DNA of 64,000 bases from Weissella viridescens (GTDB lineage Bacteria; Bacillota; Bacilli; Lactobacillales; Lactobacillaceae). The stretch covers positions 62,001 through 126,000 of the forward strand of contig NZ_JQBM01000001.1 in the NCBI RefSeq assembly GCF_001437355.1. The letters run 5' to 3'. Position numbers and translations under genes: made by a program. Of the stretch, positions 46,991-54,905 are shown in pieces. Below the pieces are notes generated by a model. That model saw only the letters and a program-made list of their open reading frames with translations, was not told the DNA's origin and searched no databases. The number at the start of each line of letters is the position of its first letter. Positions within the stretch are counted from its first letter, which is position 1.

Positions 46991-48124
46991 CTATTGCTCT
47001 TCCAAAAAACGTGCAATGCGACTGACCGCTTCTTCCAAAGTTGCCTTGCTTGAAGCGTAACTCATTCGGAAGTGACCTTCACCACCAGGACCAAACGCTT
47101 GTCCCGGCACGGTACCAACCTTGGCTTTGAGAGCTAGGTCAGTCACGAAGGCCGGATCATCATCCCCATATGCTTCCGGGACGCGAGGGAAGAGATAGAA
47201 CGCTCCTTCTGGGGTATCCAATTCGAAACCTAAATCGCGCAGCGCATTGACCAGGTAATCACGTCGATCTTGATATTCATCATTCATTTCCATAGTTGCT
47301 TGGTGGCCGGCCGGCGTGCCAAGGGCCACCGTAGCAGCAGCAGCCATTGGGTTAGGCGTTGTTGTCACAGCCATTTGATGAACGAGGGCAGGGCCCTGAA
47401 TCAAATCCTCTGGGCCCGCAATAAAGCCGAGACGATAGCCTGTCATCGCGTGGGATTTAGAGACACCATTTAAGATTAACGTCTGTTCAGGTAAATATTG
47501 TGCAATTGAGTGATGGTTTTGATCATAGGTAAGTTCTGAGTAGATTTCATCGGCAATGACGACAATATCTGTATCTTTCAAAACTTCAGCCAATGTCTTT
47601 AATTGCTCATCAGAATAAGTCCGTCCAGTAGGGTTACCTGGGTAGTTGAGAATCAATACTTTAATGTCATCCCCGAATTCGTCTAAGGTTGCTTTCAAGC
47701 GCTCAGGTGTGAGAAGAAAATCATCATCTTGAGTATTAACCAACAATGGTTCGGCGCCCAAAATCAAAGTATCTGATTCATACAGTGGGAAAGTTGGGGT
47801 TGGAATCAAAACTTTATCACCAGGATTGACAAACGCTGCAATCGTATCGTAGATAGCCTCTGTAGCCCCAACCGTCACGACAATGTTTTTGTCAGCATGA
47901 TATGTCAAGTCATAGCGTGTCTGCATAAAGTCAGCTATTGCTTCACGGAGTGCTTGAGTCCCCAGCGAAGGACCATAGTGTGAATCATCACCTGTAATAC
48001 TATCAATGGCTGCCCGCTTACTGACTTCAGGGACATTGAAATCTGGTTCACCTAACGTCAACTTGATAATGTCATCAATCTTTGAAAATTGATTATCGTA
48101 TTCACGAATAATATTGGGTGTCAC
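46991..48124 (-). CDS. Pyridoxal-phosphate aminotransferase (class I/II), N-terminus probably frameshifted
   Basis: 377 residues from a GTG at 48124; PLP Lys lies in LILNGVSKSHAMTGYRLGF, and NYPGNPTGRTYS and VIADEIYSEL are fold-type-I motifs of the AspAT/PatA group. The frame is open and protein-like upstream (NQFAKEPKTFPANKNLSR) but has no start codon or ribosome site. The ATG at 48182 reads ATGAAACCAATT; removing one A gives MNQFAKEPK... in frame with the enzyme, so a +1 insertion near 48177-48179 is likely. It forms an operon with the second HicDH: amino acid to 2-keto acid to 2-hydroxy acid. Confidence 0.85.
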   Translation of the reverse strand: MTPNIIREYDNQFSKIDDIIKLTLGEPDFNVPEVSKRAAIDSITGDDSHYGPSLGTQALREAIADFMQTRYDLTYHADKNIVVTVGATEAIYDTIAAFVNPGDKVLIPTPTFPLYESDTLILGAEPLLVNTQDDDFLLTPERLKATLDEFGDDIKVLILNYPGNPTGRTYSDEQLKTLAEVLKDTDIVVIADEIYSELTYDQNHHSIAQYLPEQTLILNGVSKSHAMTGYRLGFIAGPEDLIQGPALVHQMAVTTTPNPMAAAATVALGTPAGHQATMEMNDEYQDRRDYLVNALRDLGFELDTPEGAFYLFPRVPEAYGDDDPAFVTDLALKAKVGTVPGQAFGPGGEGHFRMSYASSKATLEEAVSRIARFLEEQ

Positions 48125-48232
48125 ACGGCTTAAATTTTTATTAGCAGGGAAAGTTTTTGGCTCCTTAGCAAATTGGTTTCATGTTCGCTCTCAGATACGA
48201 CACACACGTATGTGACCGTATTGTTGATGATA

Positions 48233-48261
48233 ATATTAAATGTTTTCTCATTTTATGTCAA
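48233..48261 (-). promoter_or_regulatory. Promoter of the aminotransferase-HicDH operon
   Basis: Minus strand TTGACA and TAATAT, 17 bases apart, with spacer TAAAATGAGAAAACATT. It nearly duplicates the promoter of the other HicDH gene (44330-44358). Confidence 0.8.
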
Positions 48262-48411
48262 ATTGTTAGCGACCAAACGTTTCAGGTTTCCAGTGAAGCA
48301 ATTTCACGAATTTTAATTATGAGAACACTTCTCCAAAATTCGTTTTTTTTAATACAACACTGTATAATGAAAGTATAGTGAATGTTGGCTAGGTGTATAT
48401 GGAGGTATCTC

Positions 48412-49449
48412 ATGATTACAAAGACACATTTTGGCGAAGTTTCAGGAAAGCCAGTTGAAAAGTATACAATTGAAAATCAAAATCAGACACGCTTAAGTGT
48501 TTTGACTTATGCTGAAATCGTCCAAGAATTTTCAGTAATTGATAACAATGAACGAGTGAACTTAGTGTTATCATCAGATCGAATTGAAGGTTTTTCGGAA
48601 AATACGTACAACATTAATCGTGTTATTGGGCGTGCTGCTGGACGGATTACCAAGGGGACTTGGACCCAAGACGGCGTGACACATCATGTACCGACGAACG
48701 ACGGCGAAAACACACTTCACAGTGGACCTGAAGGTGTTGGAAATCAGTTCTTTGTCGTTAAGTCAGTTGACGAAGATAAAAATCAACTCCAACTAACTTA
48801 TACAGCACTGGAATCTGTTGATGGTTTCCCCGGAGACCTTGACATAACAGTGACCTACACTTTGACTGAGAATGATACTGTTGATGTCACTTTTACCGGC
48901 CACCAAACGAAACAAGCTGGTGTCTTTAATCCAACCGTCCACATGTACTTTAATCTGGCTAACCCAGGTATTACTGATTTAATCGACCATGACTTATTTA
49001 TTAATTCAGACCAACACTTAGCTGTGAATGCTGAAAAGTGCCCAACCGGTGAACTTGTCGATAATGCAGGAACACCATTCGACCTAAAGCGTCACCATGA
49101 TTTGGGGGAGATCTTACCTGAACTAAAAAAGACGACCGTTGAACAAGGATTTGATGACGTCTTTAAGGTTCCGGCTAATCAGGACGCTGTTGCGGCTAAA
49201 GTTACTGATCGCGTTTCAGGACGGCATGTCGCAATTCATTCAGATCGCAATGGGGTTGTTGCCTTTACGGAAAGCCAAATTGGCAATGATGTCAAATACT
49301 TGAACCTTGGTGAGAGTAAGCCATGGATGGCCGTTGCGCTCGAAGCACAAACATTGCCTGATAGTGAAAATCACCCTGAATTAGGAGATGTTTCCATCGC
49401 CGCTGATGAAACTCAGGAATATCACATTCAATACGTTTACGGTAAATAA
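48412..49449 (+). CDS. galM: Aldose 1-epimerase
   Basis: 345 residues from the ATG at 48412, six bases after GGAGGT. It interconverts alpha- and beta-aldoses. The first His lies in NTLHSGPEGVGNQ, the catalytic His in VHMYFNLANPG and the Glu base in VALEAQTLPDSENHPE. The N-terminus is standard. A TATAAT at 48363-48368 is the likely -10 box. No other galactose gene is nearby. Confidence 0.93.
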   Translation: MITKTHFGEVSGKPVEKYTIENQNQTRLSVLTYAEIVQEFSVIDNNERVNLVLSSDRIEGFSENTYNINRVIGRAAGRITKGTWTQDGVTHHVPTNDGENTLHSGPEGVGNQFFVVKSVDEDKNQLQLTYTALESVDGFPGDLDITVTYTLTENDTVDVTFTGHQTKQAGVFNPTVHMYFNLANPGITDLIDHDLFINSDQHLAVNAEKCPTGELVDNAGTPFDLKRHHDLGEILPELKKTTVEQGFDDVFKVPANQDAVAAKVTDRVSGRHVAIHSDRNGVVAFTESQIGNDVKYLNLGESKPWMAVALEAQTLPDSENHPELGDVSIAADETQEYHIQYVYGK

Positions 49450-49460
49450 TGCAAATAAAT

Positions 49461-49501
49461 AAAAAGCCTGTTCTCGGTATAGTCCGAAAACAGGCTTTTT
49501 T
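49461..49501. terminator. Bidirectional terminator after galM
   Basis: AAAAAGCCTGTT...CGG pairs with CCG...AACAGGCTTTTT; it is shared by the convergent small membrane gene. Confidence 0.9.
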
Positions 49502-49516
49502 AATGTGTTCATTGCT

Positions 49517-49669
49517 TTATTCAATAAAGAGACTGGCAATTAGGAGGAAGAGACCTACTAGAGGGATAGCGTTAAAGTAATTACCTTCACCAATTTTGAA
49601 ATAGCGTAGGACAACCCACAGTAGGACAAGCGCGCAGCCAACAAAGGCGATGATATTTTGAATGGTCAT
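49517..49669 (-). CDS. Small two-helix membrane protein, 50 residues
   Basis: The ATG at 49669 has GAGGTG seven bases upstream on the minus strand; the ten extra in-frame residues upstream lack a site. Two hydrophobic helices (IIAFVGCALVLLWVVLRYF and FNAIPLVGLFLLIASLFIE) flank a short polar loop. No family recognised; such proteins are common as unannotated envelope components. Confidence 0.6.
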   Translation of the reverse strand: MTIQNIIAFVGCALVLLWVVLRYFKIGEGNYFNAIPLVGLFLLIASLFIE

Positions 49670-49904
49670 GGGACACCTCATGTGTTTTTTATTTGCCACT
49701 ATCCTAGCATTTTTTAAGGGATGGAGACAAATAACCTAAGGAATGACAGTGAAAAAATTTTAAAAATAAAGTTTGGTACTTTTTGATAGATTAGAAAGTT
49801 TTATTTTAAATACCATTCAGTATATAATTAACATATCACATAAACTGAGGAGGAAACGAAATGAAGATTTGAAGGCGACTTCTTCTTCGTTGAGTAGAGG
49901 AGAT

Positions 49905-50054
49905 ATGACAAAAGAGCGAATGATTAATGTAAAGAAATATAATAAGTATGGTGCAAAAGTAACTCGCGAAATTTCGATGCGTACGGGATTTTTTAACGTA
50001 TTGAATAAAATGGGTTTAATTAACGCGAAAAACTGGGAAAAAGTAAATAATTAA
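49905..50054 (+). CDS. Small basic hypothetical protein, 49 residues
   Basis: The ATG at 49905 follows AGAGGAG. The product (start MTKERMINVKKYNKYGAKV) is Lys/Asn-rich, soluble and basic. A TATAAT at 49823-49828 and a strong GAGGAGG at 49848 precede it, but the ATG nearest that first site (49861) opens only a three-codon ORF, MKI-stop. That mini-ORF may be a leader peptide or decay. Function unknown; it begins a set of small genes of unlike character to their neighbours. Confidence 0.5.
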   Translation: MTKERMINVKKYNKYGAKVTREISMRTGFFNVLNKMGLINAKNWEKVNN

Positions 50055-50073
50055 TCTAGATGACGACGATATT

Positions 50074-50256
50074 ATGAGCGCTGGTGAAGCATCGAAGTTA
50101 TGGGGGAAATCGGACAACTATGTTAGACAAATGTTGGCGAAGTACCCAGAGAAATTCCCGGCAGGATCCGTAAGAAAAATTGGAAAACAGTTAGTTGTGA
50201 CACCTCAGGGGATGGAAGCTGTTACAGGTATTAGGAAGAATGACTTAGATATCTAG
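50074..50256 (+). CDS. Small helix-turn-helix protein
   Basis: 60 residues: MSAGEASKLWGKSDNYVRQMLAKYP...GSVRKIGKQLVVTPQGMEAVTG. This is the pattern of short HTH proteins found in streptococci and lactobacilli, often near phage or toxin-antitoxin genes: the AGEASKLWG helix, the SDNYVRQML recognition helix, then a wing with GKQLVVT. The ATG has no clear ribosome site; the frame is open to 50047 (NLDDDDI), so a non-ATG start upstream is possible. It lies 19 bases after the 49-residue gene. Confidence 0.65.
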   Translation: MSAGEASKLWGKSDNYVRQMLAKYPEKFPAGSVRKIGKQLVVTPQGMEAVTGIRKNDLDI

Positions 50257-50347
50257 TAAGTGGTGCAGTTTACCCAACTAATTGTACAAAGGTTATTTTT
50301 GAAAAGATTGCATAAGTTGTGAATCAAGTCATATCAAAGATAGAGAG

Positions 50348-50656
50348 ATGAATTTTATGTTATTTGGAACGATTAACAAAAATGGTTATGATGTTTCTTT
50401 AGAAACTTTTCCAGAATCCTTTGACCTGGCTACAAGTGTAGAAATAAGTGCATATGACGTTACAATCTATTTTAAAAATTACTCAACCTTCAACGTTTGG
50501 TACGATGGCTATACAGATGCGACAGTTGCATTTGGATTTGACATCCACGGCACAGGTGAGCCGTGCCCAAAAGGTCTCGTTATGGAAAGAGTCCACGATA
50601 CATTATATTATGAAACATTAGCACAACAAGAGGCTTTAGAAAAAGTGGCAAAATAA
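50348..50656 (+). CDS. Hypothetical acidic protein, 102 residues
   Basis: A beta-rich, acidic, soluble protein with many aromatic residues (LFGTINKNGYDVSLETF, YDVTIYFKNYSTFNVWYDGY, TVAFGFDIHGTGEPCPKG). No signal peptide or membrane helix. Small acidic proteins of this build are often immunity or antitoxin partners, but no toxin is visible, so that is only a guess. The ATG at 50357 is an alternative start. Confidence 0.6.
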   Translation: MNFMLFGTINKNGYDVSLETFPESFDLATSVEISAYDVTIYFKNYSTFNVWYDGYTDATVAFGFDIHGTGEPCPKGLVMERVHDTLYYETLAQQEALEKVAK

Positions 50657-51079
50657 TGGTACTTGCACGGATGAATACGTACTGATTATTCATATATGGA
50701 CCTGAATATGTCCTAAAACGGTTCTTTTTTTATGCCAAAATTGCGTCCAGGAGTAGCTCAGTTCACTTAAAATATTGAACGAATGATTGTAATTGGCAAC
50801 ACTTTTAGAAGAAGAAACTCAAACAGCAGAATCCAAATCAGGTTCAAAGTTTTTTCATAACAGCAAGCAATCTTAAGACTGTGATCGTATCCAAAAAAAT
50901 CCCTTTTATGACATAGTTTCTTAACCAGGTTCTTTTTAATTTATCTTTAACCGAAAATGAACTATAATTAGAAGTTACAAGAACAAGTTCAGATAGCAAT
51001 TGTAAATTGACAAAAGGGTTAGCCTAAAAGCTAACCCTATGAACAACAAACACTGTCACATCAAGGGAAGGAGCACCAC
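50657..51079. other. Gene-poor stretch before mutM
   Basis: 423 bases without a convincing gene. TATAAT at 50963-50968 lies at a suitable distance for a mutM promoter, though its -35 box is weak. A perfect 9-bp hairpin (AGGGTTAGC/GCTAACCCT, 51015-51038) in the mutM leader is not followed by T's, so it is not a simple terminator. GGAGTAGCTCAGTT at 50750-50763 resembles a tRNA D-arm but the rest does not fold as a tRNA. Confidence 0.5.
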
Positions 51080-51913
51080 ATGCCCGAACTACCAGAAGTT
51101 GAAACTGTCCGCCGAGGTCTTAATCGGCTCGTTAAAGGACATACGATCCTAGGAACTGAAGTCCGTTGGCCAAAAACGGTCTCAAACATGACCCCAGAAG
51201 AATTCGATGCTGAATTAACTGGGCGTAAAATTGAAACAGTTGATCGGCGTGGTAAGTACCTCTTATTCCGACTATCTGGTGACATGACGATGGTGTCACA
51301 CCTTCGCATGGAAGGGGCCTACTACACGGTTCCCGCTGGAACTGAACCAGGTAAGCATGATTTGGTAACTTTCCACCTTGATGAAAAAGTTGACTTACTC
51401 TATCGTGATACCCGTAAATTCGGTCGCATGACCTTAGTTAAAAATTCAGAACTTGGTCAAGTTCCTGGCCTTTCAACATTAGGGCCAGAACCAACAGAAA
51501 AAGATTTGACCTTTGCGTATATGAAAGAAATCTTTAATAAGTCGCATGGGCGCATCAAACCTTTCTTGCTGGATCAAAGTCACATCGCCGGTATAGGTAA
51601 TATTTATGCTGATGAGACGCTTTGGCAGAGTAAAATCCATCCTAAAACACACACTGACGCACTGTCCGATGACGAGATTAAAGTGCTCCGTGAAAATATT
51701 ATTAACGAAATGGATCGTTCCATTAAGCACCATGGGACAACTGTTCATAGTTTTACGAATGTCTTTGGTGAGGCAGGGGAATTCCAAAATGAATTAGAAG
51801 TGTACGGGCGCGTTGGAGAGCCATGTTTACGCTGTGGCACAACTTTAGAAAAAATAAAGGTTGCCCAACGTGGCACTACTTTCTGCCCACATTGTCAAGT
51901 TGAAAAGGATTAA
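51080..51913 (+). CDS. mutM: Formamidopyrimidine-DNA glycosylase
   Basis: 277 residues. It removes 8-oxoguanine and ring-opened purines and nicks the DNA. The mature N-terminus PELPEVETVRRGL provides the catalytic Pro and Glu; Lys and Arg residues lie in RRGKYLLFRL; the C-terminal zinc finger CLRCGTTLEKIKVAQRGTTFCPHCQ binds DNA. GGAAGGAG precedes the ATG. It leads a four-gene operon with coaE, dnaB and dnaI. Confidence 0.96.
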   Translation: MPELPEVETVRRGLNRLVKGHTILGTEVRWPKTVSNMTPEEFDAELTGRKIETVDRRGKYLLFRLSGDMTMVSHLRMEGAYYTVPAGTEPGKHDLVTFHLDEKVDLLYRDTRKFGRMTLVKNSELGQVPGLSTLGPEPTEKDLTFAYMKEIFNKSHGRIKPFLLDQSHIAGIGNIYADETLWQSKIHPKTHTDALSDDEIKVLRENIINEMDRSIKHHGTTVHSFTNVFGEAGEFQNELEVYGRVGEPCLRCGTTLEKIKVAQRGTTFCPHCQVEKD

Positions 51914-51915
51914 TC

Positions 51916-52530
51916 ATGTTTAGATTAGGCTTAACTGGTGGTATTGCCACAGGAAAATCAACCGTTTCAAAGTACCTTAAAGAAAAAAAGGGGCTTCCTG
52001 TTCTAGATGCCGATGACATTGCGCATCAAATCATGGGTCCAAACCAACCCATTTTGACAGAGATTGCTGATGTTTTTGGGGATGACTATATCAATGATGA
52101 CGGCAGTCTGAATCGGCAAAAACTTGGTGCACTTGTGTTTAATGATGACCAGGCGCGTCAAAAATTAGATGATTTAACACATCCACGTATTTTTAGTGCT
52201 TTTGAAGCACAAATGCTGGAATTAGAATCTGCGGGGACTGCACTCGTTGTCCTAGACATCCCATTACTTTTTGAAAATGAACAACGCTTAACTTATGATG
52301 CCGTTGCTGTTGTTGTCACCACCGAGCACACGCAACTCAAAAGATTGATGCAACGTAACGCGTTAACTGAATCCGAAGCCATGGCGCGCATTCAATCACA
52401 AATGCCGCTTGATGAAAAAAAAGCTAGTGCAGATTACGTGATTCAAAATAATGGCACGCCAGCTGAAACATACAAACAAGTCGATCAGATGATTGACCAA
52501 ATTAATCAAACAATCGCAGAAAGGAGTTAG
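51916..52530 (+). CDS. coaE: Dephospho-CoA kinase
   Basis: 204 residues. It performs the last step of coenzyme A synthesis. P-loop GGIATGKSTV (about 8-17), DADDIAHQ and the conserved VVLDIPLLFEN and RNALTESEAMARIQSQMP segments are present. It starts two bases after mutM. In many Firmicutes nrdR follows coaE; here dnaB follows directly. Confidence 0.95.
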   Translation: MFRLGLTGGIATGKSTVSKYLKEKKGLPVLDADDIAHQIMGPNQPILTEIADVFGDDYINDDGSLNRQKLGALVFNDDQARQKLDDLTHPRIFSAFEAQMLELESAGTALVVLDIPLLFENEQRLTYDAVAVVVTTEHTQLKRLMQRNALTESEAMARIQSQMPLDEKKASADYVIQNNGTPAETYKQVDQMIDQINQTIAERS

Positions 52531-52533
52531 TCT

Positions 52534-53883
52534 ATGGGAGAATTTTCATTACAACAACACTATCGTGTCATCAGTGACACGGCTCTGACATTGCCTGATA
52601 TTCAAGCACTCACTCAAGTTTATTTGCCAATTATTGGTCATGAAGCATTCACGTTGTACATGACCTTAGCATGCTATCCACATAACGATACACGGACATT
52701 TGTTCATACTGAGCTCCTTGACCAAGCAGGGTTAACCCACCATTCTTTTTTAGATGCTCGTGGTCGCCTAGAAGGCATCGGTTTGATGAAGACCTTTCAA
52801 CAAGATTTAACCATGAAGACACAGTGGGTTTATGAAATGCTTGAACCCATGTCAACGCGGGCCTTCTTGTCTGATGACACTTTAGCCAGTTTATTGGCAC
52901 ATTACTTGGGTGAGGATACCTTGAACCAGCTGATTGCAGATACTTTACCAGAGCAACCCGCAATTCCAGGGAAAAATGTCACGGCTTCATTCTTTGATTT
53001 AATTGGGGCGGATTCATTCAAGCAAATGAAGTCGCCAGTAACCAAACCGGATCGGCTTACGCCAGTTCAAAAGGATATTAAAGCAGCCAATAAATCACTC
53101 AATCTTGATTTGATGGCTCAAATGCTCAAATCGTTCAATGTATCTTTACGAGATTTGAAAACTAACGAGGCGGCCTTACTAGTTGAAAAGGAATTATATG
53201 GGTTAGATGATGTGACATTGGTTCGTCAAATCCAACAAAGTTTGACACCCAATCATGAAATTGATATGCCACGTTTGCGTAATAACTTAAAGCAACAAAC
53301 GCTAGCTAACCAACGTCAACCCGTTTCGGACCCGTTACAAAACACAATTGCCGAACAAGACGCAACTGCAACCAGCGAAAAACAAGACCAGCCTCAAAAT
53401 CCAGCACAAGTCTTTTTGGAACAAGTAAAAAATACGGCACCGGTTGCCTATTTAAAAGCTTTACGCCAAGCAAAGGGTGGTTTCATCACTGACAGCGAGT
53501 TGAAGGTTCTTCAAGATACAGCGCAATTGAATCGTCTACCAAATGAAGTCATTAATGTTATTTTATATGAACTGACAGTGGTTGAAGGACGCTCAACAAT
53601 CAGCCGTAATCTCATGCAAACCATTGTAAATGATTGGAGTCAGGCTGGTATTCAAAACGCAACAGGTGCGATAAAATATCTACAAGAACGTAAAAAGAAA
53701 CGTGCTGAGGCACAAAATACCAATAAAACACGTTATCGTAACCAACAGCCAATGAAGAATGAAACACCACCAGATTGGAAAAATCAAAAGGTGGAGGCTG
53801 CTACGGCTGAAGAACAGGCCGCTGCATCCCGTCAACTTGCCGCACTTCGTGCAAAACGTAAACAGGAGGATCGTAAGTCATGA
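52534..53883 (+). CDS. dnaB: Replication initiation and membrane attachment protein DnaB
   Basis: 449 residues; the Gram-positive DnaB helicase-loading cofactor, not the helicase. It works with DnaD and DnaI at oriC. The N-terminal winged-helix region (about 1-130, YRVISDTALTLPDIQALTQVYLPIIGHEAFTLYM) and the C-terminal DnaB/DnaD motif region (LPNEVINVILYELTVVEGR...WSQAGI) are recognisable, joined by a polar linker. It overlaps dnaI by four bases. Confidence 0.9.
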   Translation: MGEFSLQQHYRVISDTALTLPDIQALTQVYLPIIGHEAFTLYMTLACYPHNDTRTFVHTELLDQAGLTHHSFLDARGRLEGIGLMKTFQQDLTMKTQWVYEMLEPMSTRAFLSDDTLASLLAHYLGEDTLNQLIADTLPEQPAIPGKNVTASFFDLIGADSFKQMKSPVTKPDRLTPVQKDIKAANKSLNLDLMAQMLKSFNVSLRDLKTNEAALLVEKELYGLDDVTLVRQIQQSLTPNHEIDMPRLRNNLKQQTLANQRQPVSDPLQNTIAEQDATATSEKQDQPQNPAQVFLEQVKNTAPVAYLKALRQAKGGFITDSELKVLQDTAQLNRLPNEVINVILYELTVVEGRSTISRNLMQTIVNDWSQAGIQNATGAIKYLQERKKKRAEAQNTNKTRYRNQQPMKNETPPDWKNQKVEAATAEEQAAASRQLAALRAKRKQEDRKS

Positions 53884-54830
53884 CCGAATCTGATTTTAAT
53901 CAACCCCTCGACGTCGGCCAAGCCATGCGTAAAAGCATGCAAGAAAACCATTTAAATGCACGTTATGCTGAAGTGCAAAAAAAAGTATTTGCTGATTCTG
54001 ATATTCAAGCCTTCTTTACTGCACACGCCGATGAACTAAATCGCGACATCGTCCACCGCGACTTTGCTAATTTGTACGAATTTTATACGCAGAAGCAGAA
54101 ATCTGATGACGAATCCGTACATCGTGGTTACGAACCTGTATTAGATTTCATTGATGGGCAAATTACTGTCTTATATCAGCCGAGTCGGGCAACTGTCCAG
54201 GCTCAAAAACAACAAGCACGTGAGAATCTCGTTCATGCGATTCAGATGCCTAAATTGATCACTCGTGCAACCATGGATGATTTTTCAAACATTAGTGCAG
54301 ATCAAAGTAAAGCTGTGACAAAAATCATTAGCTTTATTACTGAATACCTTGAAAGTCCTACAGAATATCACCGTGGTCTTTATCTACATGGACCATATGG
54401 TGTTGGTAAAACCCATCTCATGGGCGCAATGGCTAACGAATTAGCTGAATATGATGTTCCGGTAACGCTCGTACATTTTCCAAGTTTTGCGGTTGAACTA
54501 CGTAATGGATTTAACTCAGATAATGAGGTAAACCAGAAGCGATTAGAAACGCTACAAAAGGCTACCATTCTCGTCTTAGATGATATTGGTGCTGAATCAC
54601 TAACAGCCTGGTTACGTGATGATGTCTTAGGTGTCATTTTGGAATATCGCATGCAAAATGAATTACCGACTTTCTTTACATCTAACTTTTCAATGGACCA
54701 ACTTGAAAAAGAACATTTAGGAACGACCAAAGCTGGTAATGAACCTATGAAGGCCGCTCGAATTATGCAACGCATTCGTTTCTTATCTGAAGAAGTGCTG
54801 ATGTCTGGTGAAAATAAGCGGGTACAATAA
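53880..54830 (+). CDS. dnaI: Primosomal helicase loader DnaI
   Basis: 316 residues. An AAA+ ATPase that loads the replicative helicase. An N-terminal helicase-binding region (about 1-130) precedes Walker A GPYGVGKTHL (about 171), Walker B ILVLDDIGAE and the sensor Asn in FFTSNFS. Its ATG overlaps the dnaB stop (ATGA). The pair is a standard Firmicute arrangement. Confidence 0.93.
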   Translation: MTESDFNQPLDVGQAMRKSMQENHLNARYAEVQKKVFADSDIQAFFTAHADELNRDIVHRDFANLYEFYTQKQKSDDESVHRGYEPVLDFIDGQITVLYQPSRATVQAQKQQARENLVHAIQMPKLITRATMDDFSNISADQSKAVTKIISFITEYLESPTEYHRGLYLHGPYGVGKTHLMGAMANELAEYDVPVTLVHFPSFAVELRNGFNSDNEVNQKRLETLQKATILVLDDIGAESLTAWLRDDVLGVILEYRMQNELPTFFTSNFSMDQLEKEHLGTTKAGNEPMKAARIMQRIRFLSEEVLMSGENKRVQ

Positions 54831-54905
54831 TAATGCAAATTTTAAAATCATATTTGAAAAAAAACATGGCACGCTTGGCTAGCACTTTTCGTACTAGTTA
54901 TTAGC

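Noticed and set aside
50748..50763. tRNA-like fragment GGAGTAGCTCAGTT before mutM
   Set aside because: It matches a D-arm, but no acceptor, anticodon or T arm can be folded around it; probably chance or a short relic.
54380..54838. Long minus-strand open frame of about 150 codons opposite dnaI
   Set aside because: It lies wholly within dnaI, has Ser/Lys-rich low-information sequence and no ribosome site; a shadow of the real gene.
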